Below are positions 5,864-12,868 of a DNA stretch of 20,828 nt, one piece after another. The stretch is from Clostridiales bacterium. Its GTDB lineage: Bacteria > Bacillota > Clostridia > Oscillospirales > Oscillospiraceae. Below the pieces are notes generated by a model. The model did no database searches, was not told the DNA's origin, and worked only from the letters and a program-made list of their open reading frames with translations. The position numbers and the translations under genes were made by a program. The stretch's first letter is position 1; each line of letters opens with the position of its first letter. The stretch is taken from positions 1-20,828 of the forward strand of contig VSNB01000021.1 in assembly GCA_009774055.1 (NCBI GenBank), given 5' to 3'.

Positions 5864-6733
5864 ATGCACTTTGTACAAGCCAAGGGAATCCTGTCGGCGC
5901 AGAATGGGATGAACCTCTACCGCGGCTGCACCCATGGCTGCATTTACTGCGACTCCCGAAGCCGATGCTATCACATGGACCACGATTTCGAGGACGTCGA
6001 GGTGAAGGAGAACGCCATCGCCCTGCTGGAGCAGGCGATGCGGCGCAGGCGGTCCCGGTGCATGCTGGGGACCGGCGCCATGACCGATCCCTACATTCCG
6101 CTGGAGGAGGAGCTGGGGTATGTCCGGCAGGCGCTGTCTCTGGCCTGCCGGTACAGCTTCGGGTTTACCCTGCAGACCAAATCCGCCCGGGTGCTGCGGG
6201 ACCTGGACCTGCTGGCGGCCATCCATGAAAAGGCCAAATGCGTGGTACAGATGACGCTGACCACCTATGACGAGGCACTGTGCAGGAAGCTGGAGCCCCA
6301 TGTGAGCGCCACCCGGGAGCGGGTCGAGGCCCTCAAGCGCCTGCGGGACGCGGGCATCCCCACCGTCGTGTGGCTCTCCCCCATCCTGCCCTTTATCAAC
6401 GACACGGAGGAAAACGTCCTGGGCATCCTCGGCTGCTGTGCGGAGGCGGAGGTGTACGGGGTGATCTGCTTCGGCATGGGGCTGACCCTCCGGGAGGGGA
6501 ACCGCGAATACTTTTACAGCCAGCTGGACCGGCTGTTCCCCGGGATGAAGCGGCGGTACATGGATACTTACGGAATGCGGTACGAAGTCCGGAGCCCCCG
6601 CCACGACCGCCTGATGAAGCTGTTTCACAGCTTTTGCGCGGACAAGGGGATCGTCCACGATAACGGGCGGATCTTCGCGTATCTGCATACGCTGGAGGAG
6701 AAGGAGTCCCAGGACCAGATGCGCCTCTTCTGA
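5864..6733 (+). CDS. Radical SAM protein, SPL-like family
   Basis: This radical S-adenosylmethionine enzyme should bind a 4Fe-4S cluster through Cys22, Cys26 and Cys29 (RGCTHGCIYC). The opening with NLYRGCTHGCIYCDSR, the GTGAMTDPYIPLE segment and the later QMTLTTYDEALCRKLEP and RVEALKRLRDAGIPTVVWLSPILP blocks resemble the SPL (spore photoproduct lyase-like) group of radical SAM proteins. Most of that group have unproven substrates, so DNA photoproduct repair should not be assumed. The 289-residue length is short for genuine SplB (about 340). The ATG at 5864 follows an AGGGGG ribosome binding site. It is the last gene of the three-gene operon. No terminator is seen before the riboswitch promoter 28 bp downstream. 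Confidence 0.9.
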   Translation: MHFVQAKGILSAQNGMNLYRGCTHGCIYCDSRSRCYHMDHDFEDVEVKENAIALLEQAMRRRRSRCMLGTGAMTDPYIPLEEELGYVRQALSLACRYSFGFTLQTKSARVLRDLDLLAAIHEKAKCVVQMTLTTYDEALCRKLEPHVSATRERVEALKRLRDAGIPTVVWLSPILPFINDTEENVLGILGCCAEAEVYGVICFGMGLTLREGNREYFYSQLDRLFPGMKRRYMDTYGMRYEVRSPRHDRLMKLFHSFCADKGIVHDNGRIFAYLHTLEEKESQDQMRLF

Positions 6734-6760
6734 TTTGTCCCGCAAAATGCGTTTCCGCTC

Positions 6761-6789
6761 TTTACAAACCCGCCCTCGGGTGGTATACT
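6761..6789 (+). promoter_or_regulatory. Promoter driving the cobalamin riboswitch
   Basis: TTTACA (6761-6766), exactly 17 bp, TATACT (6784-6789). The predicted start near 6796 is about 10 nt before the riboswitch P1 stem. Confidence 0.85.
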
Positions 6790-6805
6790 GCTTTCAGAAT
6801 CAAAT

Positions 6806-6938
6806 ACTGCGCCAGCTGCCTGCCGCGTCCGCGGCAGCATGGAATGGGGTGAAACGCCCCGCGAGTCGGTCACTGTGAAGCCCTCCCCGGCCTCCCGCCG
6901 GAAGAGGGATAAGTCAGATACATGGGCAGCTTGGCAGT
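6806..6938 (+). promoter_or_regulatory. Cobalamin (B12) riboswitch aptamer
   Basis: The core signature of the cobalamin riboswitch is present in order: GGAAT, then GGGGTGAAACGCCCC (consensus N-GGTGNAANN-CC hairpin), then GTCACTGTGAAG, and near the end AAGTCAGATAC, the B12-box equivalent. A hairpin (TGCCGC, GTCC, GCGGCA) precedes the core. The ends close as a P1 stem: ACTGC-GCC-AGCTGCC (6806-6820) pairs with GGCAGCT-TG-GCAGT (6925-6938). Such aptamers usually shut down B12 synthesis or transport genes when bound to cobalamin. No gene follows on this strand, and a terminator stands at 7008-7038. T5 follows P1 directly, so P1 itself could act in termination. Confidence 0.9.
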
Positions 6939-7007
6939 TTTTCCGCCGGAACCGGAAGGATGCGTTTCTGTTTTCGGCCTCACCGTATCTGCGGGGAGGC
7001 CGTGTGC

Positions 7008-7038
7008 GTCCCGTGGTTTTGGCCGCGGGGCTTTTTTT
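7008..7038 (+). terminator. Intrinsic terminator after the cobalamin riboswitch
   Basis: GTCCCGTGG and CCGCGGGGC form a 9-bp stem with two G-U pairs around TTTTGG, followed by seven Ts. Just upstream, GGCCTC and GAGGCC (6976-7001) form another helix that may be part of the switching platform. Another long GC hairpin follows at 7041-7076. Confidence 0.9.
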
Positions 7039-7111
7039 GTGTTTCCGCCGGCGCCGATGGGGCGGCGCCGGGAAACAATAGATTCCCTTTTTCTATCGGC
7101 TCATATGAAAA

Positions 7112-7156
7112 CCCAAGGGGCGCCCAGGTTTCAAGACCGCCTGGACGCCCCTTGGG
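7112..7156 (-). terminator. Terminator of the PadR operon, probably bidirectional
   Basis: CCCAAGGGGCG pairs perfectly with CGCCCCTTGGG; after one mismatch CCAGG pairs with CCTGG around an 11-nt loop. On the minus strand it is followed by TTTTC, about 115 nt past the stop of the last PadR-operon gene. It also backs up the plus-strand terminator of the riboswitch. Confidence 0.75.
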
Positions 7157-7270
7157 CTTTAAAACCTGCATTCACAGGTCCTTATCATCTATTTCCTATC
7201 CTCCCTCCCCGCGCACATTCTGGCGGCTGATTGTCCGCTTTCAGGATTCTTCAGCGCGGCGGGAGGGCCG

Positions 7271-7561
7271 TTACAGCAGATGGAACTGTCCCACCAGGGG
7301 GACCTCCTTCTCCACGCCCTGAATGGCGTTGATGAAGCCGATGAACCAGCATGCGGTCAGGAAGAGGCACCCCGCGATCTGAACGATCCAGCCAATCAGG
7401 GGCATCCATCTGGTTGCGATGCTCAGCAGCGTGATCGCCAGCCAGATCACCAGGGACTGGTTGAGGTGGAACCGGCTCCCCGCCCGGTCGCCGATCAAAA
7501 AGGCCACCAGCAGGCCCGGCCAGGACAAATAGGCCACAATGTCCGTTGCGCGCTTACTCAT
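7271..7561 (-). CDS. Small Tic20/DUF4870-like membrane protein
   Basis: The 96-residue product is almost entirely membrane-embedded, with three hydrophobic segments (about 8-24, 34-50 and 55-80). The segment RFHLNQSLVIWL resembles the conserved F-x-x-x-Q-x-L region of the DUF4870/Tic20-like family, and the C-terminal PLVGQFHLL resembles its PL-I/V-G ending. The function is unknown. The ATG at 7561 is preceded by GGGAG at 11 nt. It lies 21 bp after the DUF4097 gene and is the last gene of the PadR operon. Proteins of this type often accompany PadR and bactofilin/DUF4097-like genes in Firmicutes and are suspected to work in envelope stress, which is inference here. Confidence 0.75.
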   Translation of the reverse strand: MSKRATDIVAYLSWPGLLVAFLIGDRAGSRFHLNQSLVIWLAITLLSIATRWMPLIGWIVQIAGCLFLTACWFIGFINAIQGVEKEVPLVGQFHLL

Positions 7562-7582
7562 TTTCTCTCTGACTCCCTTCGT

Positions 7583-9013
7583 TTATTTCTGCCGCAGCAT
7601 GATATCGCCGCTGACACTGGACACCCGGAACACCCGTCCGCCGCCGTCCAGGTAGATGGCCTCGCCGGAGCGCTTGCCGATGGGCCCCACCAGGGGGAAG
7701 TCGCTGTCCAGCTCGCCGGAGACGGTGCTGAACTGGAGGGTGAAGCCCTGGCCGTCGGGCATGATGACCTCGCAGTCCCCGGACTTGGAGCCCAGCTCCA
7801 TCTGCTCGGGCACCTGCTGGAGTTCGGCCTCCACGTCGCCGCTGGCGCTGGAGCACCGCAGCTCCCGGACGGAGCCGGCGAGGGTCACGTCGCCGCTGGC
7901 AGTGCCCACCTTCACCGTACCGAACACGCCCGCCAGCTGCACATCGCCGCTGGCGGTGTTCGCCGCCACGCTGACGCTGTTGATGCCCGCGCCGTCCAGG
8001 TCGCCGCTGGCGGAGTGGAAGATCAGCTCCTGGCATCCGAGGTCGTTGACCTGGGCGTCGCCATTGGCGGTCTTCACCGACAGCTGACCCACCTCCAGGC
8101 CCGTGCCCACGTCCACGTCGCCGTTGACCGTGGAGATCTGCACGAAGTCCCAGAACCGGCGGGGCAGGACCAGCTCCACGTCCGCCGCCGCCAGGCCCCG
8201 GTGGAAGAAGAAGGAGGAGCTGGCGGTGTTCCCCTGCCGCACGGACAGGACGCCGTCGTCGCTCATGCTCAGCTCCAGGTTCTCCAGGTCGCCGTCCAGC
8301 CGCACGTCTGCGCCGGGGTCGTCGTCCAGCACGATGGTCACATCGCCGTTGACGATCTGCACGTCCACGCCCTTGAGAGGCTGGGAGGGGAAGGCCGTGC
8401 CCTCCACCCGGCGCACCCGGCTGTTCTCGCAGAAGAAGCCGCCCCGGTCCTTATTGTAGCCCACGGAGAAGGTCCAGCCCTTTTCCCGGGCCTCTGCCTC
8501 CGCAGCCTCGGCCTCCCGGACGGCGGCGTCCACCTCTGCCTCCGCGGCCCCAGCCTCCCGGGCAAAAGCGTCCTCGTCGCCGTCAAAGTGGATGGAAACC
8601 TTTCCCTTGAAGCCGTTGGGGTACTTTTCCCGCAGCTTGCTCTCCATGTCCCGCAGGATGCCCCTGGCCTGGTCCATCGCGTCCTTGGTCTGGCTGACCG
8701 TCTCATTGAGCACGTCCTTTACGCCCTGGAGGAAATCTCCGGCGTAGTCCCGCGCGCCCGCCTCCTGCCGGGGCAGCTCCCCCTCGGGGCCCAGGCTGTC
8801 CAGATAGGCCAGCAGCTCCTCCACGCTCCCCAGGTCCTCCATGGCCTTGTCATACGCCTGGTTCCCGTCCATGCCCTGGTTCACCAGGTCCTGCCAGCGG
8901 CTGTACAGGTTCTCGCTGAGCTCCTCAATGAGCTCCACCTTGGCGGTGGAATCGGCGGCGGCGGACAGACGGCCGGTCACCGCGATGATAAATCTCGTTC
9001 TCATATTTTCCAT
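7583..9013 (-). CDS. HAAS-domain and DUF4097 beta-solenoid protein
   Basis: The 476-residue protein starts with an alpha-helical domain (about 1-72, ELIEELSENLYSRWQDL and KAMEDLGSVEELLAYL) that matches the HAAS/DUF1700 type found beside PadR regulators. An acidic, Ala/Glu-rich helical linker follows (about 85-178). The C-terminal half is a DUF4097-like repeat domain with N/S-G-D/E turns at about residues 223, 298, 318, 337, 356, 374, 392, 412, 433 and 469, spaced mostly 18-20 residues, as expected for a parallel beta-solenoid. No transmembrane segment or signal peptide is visible, unlike many relatives. I chose the ATG at 9013, which follows AGGAGG (9023-9028) at 9 nt, over an in-frame TTG at 9031 that lies upstream of that site. 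Its start is 4 bp from the padR stop. It may sense or scaffold a membrane-stress response. Confidence 0.88.
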   Translation of the reverse strand: MENMRTRFIIAVTGRLSAAADSTAKVELIEELSENLYSRWQDLVNQGMDGNQAYDKAMEDLGSVEELLAYLDSLGPEGELPRQEAGARDYAGDFLQGVKDVLNETVSQTKDAMDQARGILRDMESKLREKYPNGFKGKVSIHFDGDEDAFAREAGAAEAEVDAAVREAEAAEAEAREKGWTFSVGYNKDRGGFFCENSRVRRVEGTAFPSQPLKGVDVQIVNGDVTIVLDDDPGADVRLDGDLENLELSMSDDGVLSVRQGNTASSSFFFHRGLAAADVELVLPRRFWDFVQISTVNGDVDVGTGLEVGQLSVKTANGDAQVNDLGCQELIFHSASGDLDGAGINSVSVAANTASGDVQLAGVFGTVKVGTASGDVTLAGSVRELRCSSASGDVEAELQQVPEQMELGSKSGDCEVIMPDGQGFTLQFSTVSGELDSDFPLVGPIGKRSGEAIYLDGGGRVFRVSSVSGDIMLRQK

Positions 9014-9017
9014 GGGA

Positions 9018-9353
9018 TCATTCCTCCTCAAAAAAAATCAAGGCGTCCAGCAGGGCGCGGGTCCCTTCCCACTCCCGCTTGTTTTCCTCCAGACGGCGGC
9101 GCCCCTCGTCGGTGATGGCGTAGTAGCGGCGGCGGGCCCCCGGCCCGTCCTCCCCCCAGTAGGAGGAGATCAGCCCCGCGCCCTCCAGGCGCTTGAAGGC
9201 GGTGTAGAGGGTGGCCTCCTTGAAGCCGTACTCCCCGCTGGTTCGCTGCTGGATGGTCTTGTTGATTTCGTAGCCGTAGTTATCCTTCTGCATCAGCTGG
9301 GCCAGAATGATGGTATCCGTGTGGCCCCGCAGGGTATCGGCGGAAATAGACAA
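9018..9353 (-). CDS. PadR-family transcriptional regulator
   Basis: This is a winged-helix repressor. The 111-residue product has the PadR N-terminal helix (TDTIILAQLMQKDNYGYEINK), the recognition helix region (FKEATLYTAFKRLEGAGLI), the wing (GARRRYYAITDEGRRRLEENKREW) and a C-terminal dimerisation helix. I place the start at TTG 9353, preceded by AAGGAG at 8 nt. An in-frame ATG at 9446 would add about 31 non-homologous residues and start inside the -35 box. It heads an operon with the HAAS/DUF4097 and DUF4870-like genes, and an AT-rich dyad in its promoter suggests autorepression. A long imperfect GC hairpin (9373-9403) occupies its 5' UTR. Confidence 0.92.
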   Translation of the reverse strand: MSISADTLRGHTDTIILAQLMQKDNYGYEINKTIQQRTSGEYGFKEATLYTAFKRLEGAGLISSYWGEDGPGARRRYYAITDEGRRRLEENKREWEGTRALLDALIFFEEE

Positions 9354-9417
9354 TCGAAACACTCCTTTCGCTGGTCCGGACCGCCTGGAGGCGGCCCCGG
9401 TCCGTTCAGATGGGCTT

Positions 9418-9454
9418 ATCATAGCAGGATATATATCATCTGTCAAGGTATATC
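9418..9454 (-). promoter_or_regulatory. padR promoter with embedded AT-rich operator
   Basis: On the minus strand TTGACA (9441-9446), 17 bp, TATGAT (9418-9423) is a near-consensus promoter. The spacer holds the perfect palindrome GATATATATC (9428-9437). A second half-site TATATC (9449-9454) makes the dyad GATATA-N15-TATATC across the -35 box. This is a plausible PadR autoregulatory site. Confidence 0.75.
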
Positions 9455-9513
9455 TTGAAAAAATGTATTAAGATTTTATGAACCCTTCCCGCCGCCCGGT
9501 CCGGCGGCGGGGC

Positions 9514-9542
9514 TTGCGCCGCCATAGGCCCTGTGCTATAGT
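9514..9542 (+). promoter_or_regulatory. Promoter of the two-component operon
   Basis: TTGCGC (9514-9519), 17 bp, TATAGT (9537-9542), with transcription start expected near 9549 and AAGGAGG shortly downstream. A GC-rich hairpin (about 9490-9512) precedes it. No copy of the LytTR-type repeat seen at 10960 is present here. Confidence 0.6.
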
Positions 9543-9566
9543 AGAACGGAAAAGGAGGGGAAGCCC

Positions 9567-10268
9567 ATGCAAACGTACCAATTCGCCGTCTGCGACGACC
9601 GGCCGGAGGACAGCCGCTTGGTGGCCCGCCTGGCCTCCCGGTGGGCCCGGCAGGCGGGGGCGGAGGCGGAAATCGAGTCCTTTCCCTCGGCGGAGGCATT
9701 CCTCTTCCGCTACGAGGAGAAGAAGGATTTCGACGTCCTACTGCTGGACATCGAAATGACCGGCATGGACGGCGTGGAGCTGGCCAGGACCGTCCGGCGG
9801 GACAACGAGGCGGTGCAGATCGTCTTTATCACCGGCTACTCCGACTATATTGCCGAGGGCTACGAGGTGTCCGCCCTGCACTATCTGATGAAGCCGGTGA
9901 ACGAGGAGAAATTTCACCAGGTCCTCACCCGGGCCGTCGGACGCCTGGCCCGGAACGAGCCCTTCCTGACCCTGGAGCTCCCCGGGGAGACGGTGCGGGT
10001 GCCCCTGCCGGAGATCCGGTATCTGGACGTGCAGCAAAACTACGTCACCGTCCACGCCGGGCGGGACTACACCCTCAAGCGCCCTCTGGCGGAGTTCGAG
10101 GCGGCGCTGGACCGCCGGTTCTTCCGGGCGGGACGGTCCTGCATCGTAAATCTGACCTGTATCCGCCGGGTAACCCGGACGGAGGCGGAGCTGACCACCG
10201 GCGAGCGCATCCCCCTGCCCCGGGGGCAGTACGAGAAGCTGAACCAGGCCATCATCCATCAAATCTGA
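9567..10268 (+). CDS. LytTR-family response regulator
   Basis: This DNA-binding response regulator of the AgrA/LytR type has 233 residues. The receiver domain (1-120) has acidic Asp10 and Asp11, the phospho-acceptor Asp61 (LLLDIEMTGMDG), Thr89 (FITGYSDY) and Lys109 (YLMKPVN). The LytTR domain (about 128-230) has the YLDVQQNYVTVH strand and the RRFFRAGRSCIVNLTCIRRV segment typical of the family. The ATG at 9567 has a strong AGGAGGGG ribosome binding site. The histidine kinase gene starts 10 nt after its stop. LytTR proteins bind direct repeats two helical turns apart, and such repeats lie upstream of the ABC genes that follow (10960-10992), making those the likely target. Confidence 0.95.
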   Translation: MQTYQFAVCDDRPEDSRLVARLASRWARQAGAEAEIESFPSAEAFLFRYEEKKDFDVLLLDIEMTGMDGVELARTVRRDNEAVQIVFITGYSDYIAEGYEVSALHYLMKPVNEEKFHQVLTRAVGRLARNEPFLTLELPGETVRVPLPEIRYLDVQQNYVTVHAGRDYTLKRPLAEFEAALDRRFFRAGRSCIVNLTCIRRVTRTEAELTTGERIPLPRGQYEKLNQAIIHQI

Positions 10269-10278
10269 GGGAACGCCT

Positions 10279-10941
10279 ATGAAATTGTTTGACAAGCTGG
10301 TGGACAAGCGCCTCGCCGCCTACCAGCGGGAGCTTATCGAGATTCACTACGCCGAGGTGGAGAACATGTACCGCCAGATGCGGGGCTGGCGGCACGACTA
10401 CCGCAGCCATATCCAGACCATGAAGGCCCACGCCGCCCAGGGGGACTGGGCTGCCGTAGGCGCTTACCTGGACACCCTGGAGACGGACCTGGCGACCGTG
10501 GATACGGTGGTGAAAACCGGCAACCCTATGGCGGACGCCATCCTCAACAGTAAGATCTCCCTGGCCCGGTCCAAGGGCATCCCCGTCCGGGCGGACGCCA
10601 GCGTGCCGGTGAAGCTGAACATCTCCGAGCTGGACCTGTGCGTCATTCTGGGCAACCTCTTCGACAACGCCATCGAGGCCAGTCTGGCCCTGCCGGAAGA
10701 GGAACGGCTCATCCGGGTCTATATGGACATGAAGGGGACCCAGCTGTATATCTCCTGCACCAACTTCACCGCCGCCGGGAAGCGGCAGAAGACCGGCGGG
10801 CTCTTCCGCTCCACCAAGGGGGAGGGCCACGGCTTCGGGCTGGTGCGGATGGACGCCATCGTGGAGCGGCTGGGGGGCTACCTCTCCCGCAACAGCGAGG
10901 AGGGGGCGTTTACGACGGAGATACTTCTTCCCGTGGGGTGA
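10279..10941 (+). CDS. Soluble GHKL-type sensor histidine kinase
   Basis: The partner kinase of the LytTR regulator has 220 residues. It has the AgrC-like H-box (WRHDYRSHIQTM, His39), the N-box (ILGNLFDNAIEAS, near residue 125) and a G-box (GEGHGFGLVRMD, near 181-190) of the GHKL ATPase fold. It lacks the multi-pass membrane sensor domain usual for AgrC-like kinases; the N-terminus is an amphipathic helix (about 1-38) that leads directly into the H-box. The reading frame begins cleanly at ATG 10279 after GAGGGAAC, and no membrane-coding sequence lies upstream, so the short form is not explained by a frameshift in this window. It may sense a cytosolic cue or a membrane partner such as the adjacent ABC proteins. 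Confidence 0.92.
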   Translation: MKLFDKLVDKRLAAYQRELIEIHYAEVENMYRQMRGWRHDYRSHIQTMKAHAAQGDWAAVGAYLDTLETDLATVDTVVKTGNPMADAILNSKISLARSKGIPVRADASVPVKLNISELDLCVILGNLFDNAIEASLALPEEERLIRVYMDMKGTQLYISCTNFTAAGKRQKTGGLFRSTKGEGHGFGLVRMDAIVERLGGYLSRNSEEGAFTTEILLPVG

Positions 10942-10959
10942 GGGGGCGCCCTCCCTGCA

Positions 10960-11012
10960 ATTCGTCCCCCGGAAACGACGATTCGTCCCCCGATCCACAC
11001 AGGCGGGGGACG
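10960..11012. promoter_or_regulatory. LytTR-type direct repeats plus one inverted copy
   Basis: ATTCGTCCCCCG occurs at 10960-10971 and again at 10981-10992, exactly 21 bp apart, the phase typical of LytTR regulators. The core recurs inverted as CGGGGGACG at 11004-11012, inside the promoter spacer. The second direct copy ends 3 bp before the -35 position. The likely binder is the response regulator encoded at 9567-10268. Confidence 0.75.
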
Positions 11013-11024
11013 TTGTGCTATGCT
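10996..11024 (+). promoter_or_regulatory. Activator-dependent promoter of the ABC pair
   Basis: TATGCT (11019-11024) is a fair -10, while the hexamer 17 bp upstream is CACACA (10996-11001), a poor -35. This is expected when an activator bound just upstream recruits polymerase. The start would be near 11031, leaving a very short leader before GAGGTGAGG. Confidence 0.55.
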
Positions 11025-11044
11025 CTCTCTCGAGGTGAGGAACA

Positions 11045-12868
11045 ATGAAAAAAAACAAGCGAAAAACCTACAACATTTTTCAAAACTGCGCCTTCATGAT
11101 CTTCCGGGCGTGGCGGGACTGCAGGAGCGTGCTGGTCATTGCCCTGGGCATCATCCTCTGCGGCGTGGCGGCCAGCCTGCTGGAGCTGTTCGTGGTGCCC
11201 ACCATCCTGGAGGCTGTGGGGCGGGGCGTGAGCCCCGGAGAATTTGTCCGGATGATCCTCTGGTTCACCCTGGGCATGACGGCGGTCCGGGCCCTGCGGG
11301 CCTATCTGGACGCCAACTCCATGTTCGGCCGCATCTGGGTCCGCTCCGGGCTGTGTCTGGACATGCACATGACCTTCTGCCGGACCTCCTACCCCCACAT
11401 TGAGGACCCGGACTATGTGAAGCGGGCGGCCAAGGCAAGCCGCTGCCTGGACAGCAACAGCGACGCCGGAGAACACATCTGGACCACTCTGGCGGAGCTG
11501 CTGACCAACGTCATCTGCTTCGTCATCTACCTGCTGCTGCTGGCCCAGGTGGGGCCGTGGGTGGCGGCGCTGTGCATCGCCCTGTCCGCTGCGGGCTACT
11601 TCGCGGGGGAGCATATCCGGGCCTGGCGCTACCGCCACCGGGAGGAGGAGGCCGCGCTGATGCACAAGTCGGACTACGTGATCTACCGCAGCCAGGACAT
11701 GAAGCTGGCCAAGGACATCCGCATCTTCGGCATCGGCCCCTGGCTGACGGAGCTGTACGAAAAGTACACCCGGCTGATGCAGGACTTCTACGTCAAGGCC
11801 TACCGCCAGGATATGTGGGCGGACCTGTTGGACGTGGCGCTGGCGTTTTTGCGCAACGGCGCGGCCTACGGCCTGCTCATCGCCATGGCCCTGCGGGGAG
11901 AGCTGACGGCGGCGGCGTTCGTGCTGTATTTCACGGCGGTCAGCGGCTTCGCCCAGTGGGTGACGGGCATCTTCTCCGGACTGGGGGCCCTCCACCGGGA
12001 GAGCCTGGACCTTGCCGCCCTGCGGGAGTTCGTGGAGGAGCCTGAGCTGTTTCGCTTCGAGGACGGCAAGCCCCTGCCTGTGAAGGAGGAGCACCTGTAT
12101 ACCCTGGAGCTGCGGGACGTGAGCTTCCGCTACCCCGGCGCGGACCACGATACCCTGTCCCATGTCAACCTGACCATCCATCCCGGTGAAAAACTGGCGG
12201 TGGTGGGCAAGAACGGTGCGGGAAAGACCACACTCATCAAGCTGCTGTGCGGCCTGTACGACCCCACAGAGGGACAGGTCCTGCTGGACGGCGAGGACAT
12301 CCGGCAGTATAACCGCCGGGACTACTACAAGCACTTCTCCGCCGTGTTCCAGCAGTTTTCAGTCCTGGCGGGGACCATGGCGGAAAACGTGGCCCAGGCC
12401 AACAGAGAATATGTGGACCTGCCCCGGATGTGGGACTGCCTGGAGCGGGCGGGGATGGCGGACAAGATCCGGGAGCTGCCCCAGAAGGAGAACACCCACC
12501 TGGGCCGGGAAGTCTATCTGGACGGCATCGACCTCTCCGGCGGACAGATGCAGCGGCTGATGCTGGCCCGGGCCCTCTACAAGGACGCCCCGGTGGTGGT
12601 CCTGGACGAGCCCACCGCCGCCCTGGACCCCATTGCCGAGAGCGACCTGTACCAGAAGTACAGCGACCTGACTGGAAACCGTACCAGCGTGTATATCTCC
12701 CACCGGCTGGCCTCCACCCGGTTCTGCGACCGCATTCTCCTTATTGAGAACGGCGGCATCGCCGAGGAGGGTACTCACGAGGAGCTGCTGGCGGCGGGCG
12801 GACGGTACGCCTATCTCTTCGACATCCAGAGCAAATATTACAAGGAAGGGGCGATGGAGGATGAATAA
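11045..12868 (+). CDS. Exporter-type ABC transporter, permease and ATPase (subunit 1)
   Basis: This half-transporter fuses a membrane domain (about 15-315, several hydrophobic segments, including about 28-55, 155-185 and 270-300) to an ATPase domain (about 352-595). Walker A is GKNGAGKTT (388-396), with a Q-loop near 436, signature LSGGQ (497-501), Walker B VVVLDEP (517-523) and H-loop His553. All catalytic residues are present. The 607-residue length is usual. The ATG at 11045 follows GAGGTGAGG. Its last codons overlap the next ABC gene, so the two are translationally coupled and probably form a heterodimer. The LytTR-type repeats upstream suggest induction by the neighbouring two-component system, perhaps for peptide or drug export. 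The substrate is not deducible. Confidence 0.93.
   Translation: MKKNKRKTYNIFQNCAFMIFRAWRDCRSVLVIALGIILCGVAASLLELFVVPTILEAVGRGVSPGEFVRMILWFTLGMTAVRALRAYLDANSMFGRIWVRSGLCLDMHMTFCRTSYPHIEDPDYVKRAAKASRCLDSNSDAGEHIWTTLAELLTNVICFVIYLLLLAQVGPWVAALCIALSAAGYFAGEHIRAWRYRHREEEAALMHKSDYVIYRSQDMKLAKDIRIFGIGPWLTELYEKYTRLMQDFYVKAYRQDMWADLLDVALAFLRNGAAYGLLIAMALRGELTAAAFVLYFTAVSGFAQWVTGIFSGLGALHRESLDLAALREFVEEPELFRFEDGKPLPVKEEHLYTLELRDVSFRYPGADHDTLSHVNLTIHPGEKLAVVGKNGAGKTTLIKLLCGLYDPTEGQVLLDGEDIRQYNRRDYYKHFSAVFQQFSVLAGTMAENVAQANREYVDLPRMWDCLERAGMADKIRELPQKENTHLGREVYLDGIDLSGGQMQRLMLARALYKDAPVVVLDEPTAALDPIAESDLYQKYSDLTGNRTSVYISHRLASTRFCDRILLIENGGIAEEGTHEELLAAGGRYAYLFDIQSKYYKEGAMEDE

Noticed and set aside
7041..7076. 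GC hairpin (CCGGCGCCG with CGGCGCCGG) as a second riboswitch terminator
   Set aside because: The stem is strong but the nearest T run is about 10 nt downstream, so it is mentioned only as a backup structure.
7280..9115. 611-codon open frame opposite the DUF4097 and padR genes
   Set aside because: It is compositional antisense; the opposite strand has ribosome binding sites, coupled starts and recognisable domains.
12744..12860. N-terminal extension of the second ABC subunit into the first gene
   Set aside because: The extra 39 residues are the shifted frame of the first gene's C-terminus; ATG 12861 has a suitable ribosome binding site and the usual overlap.
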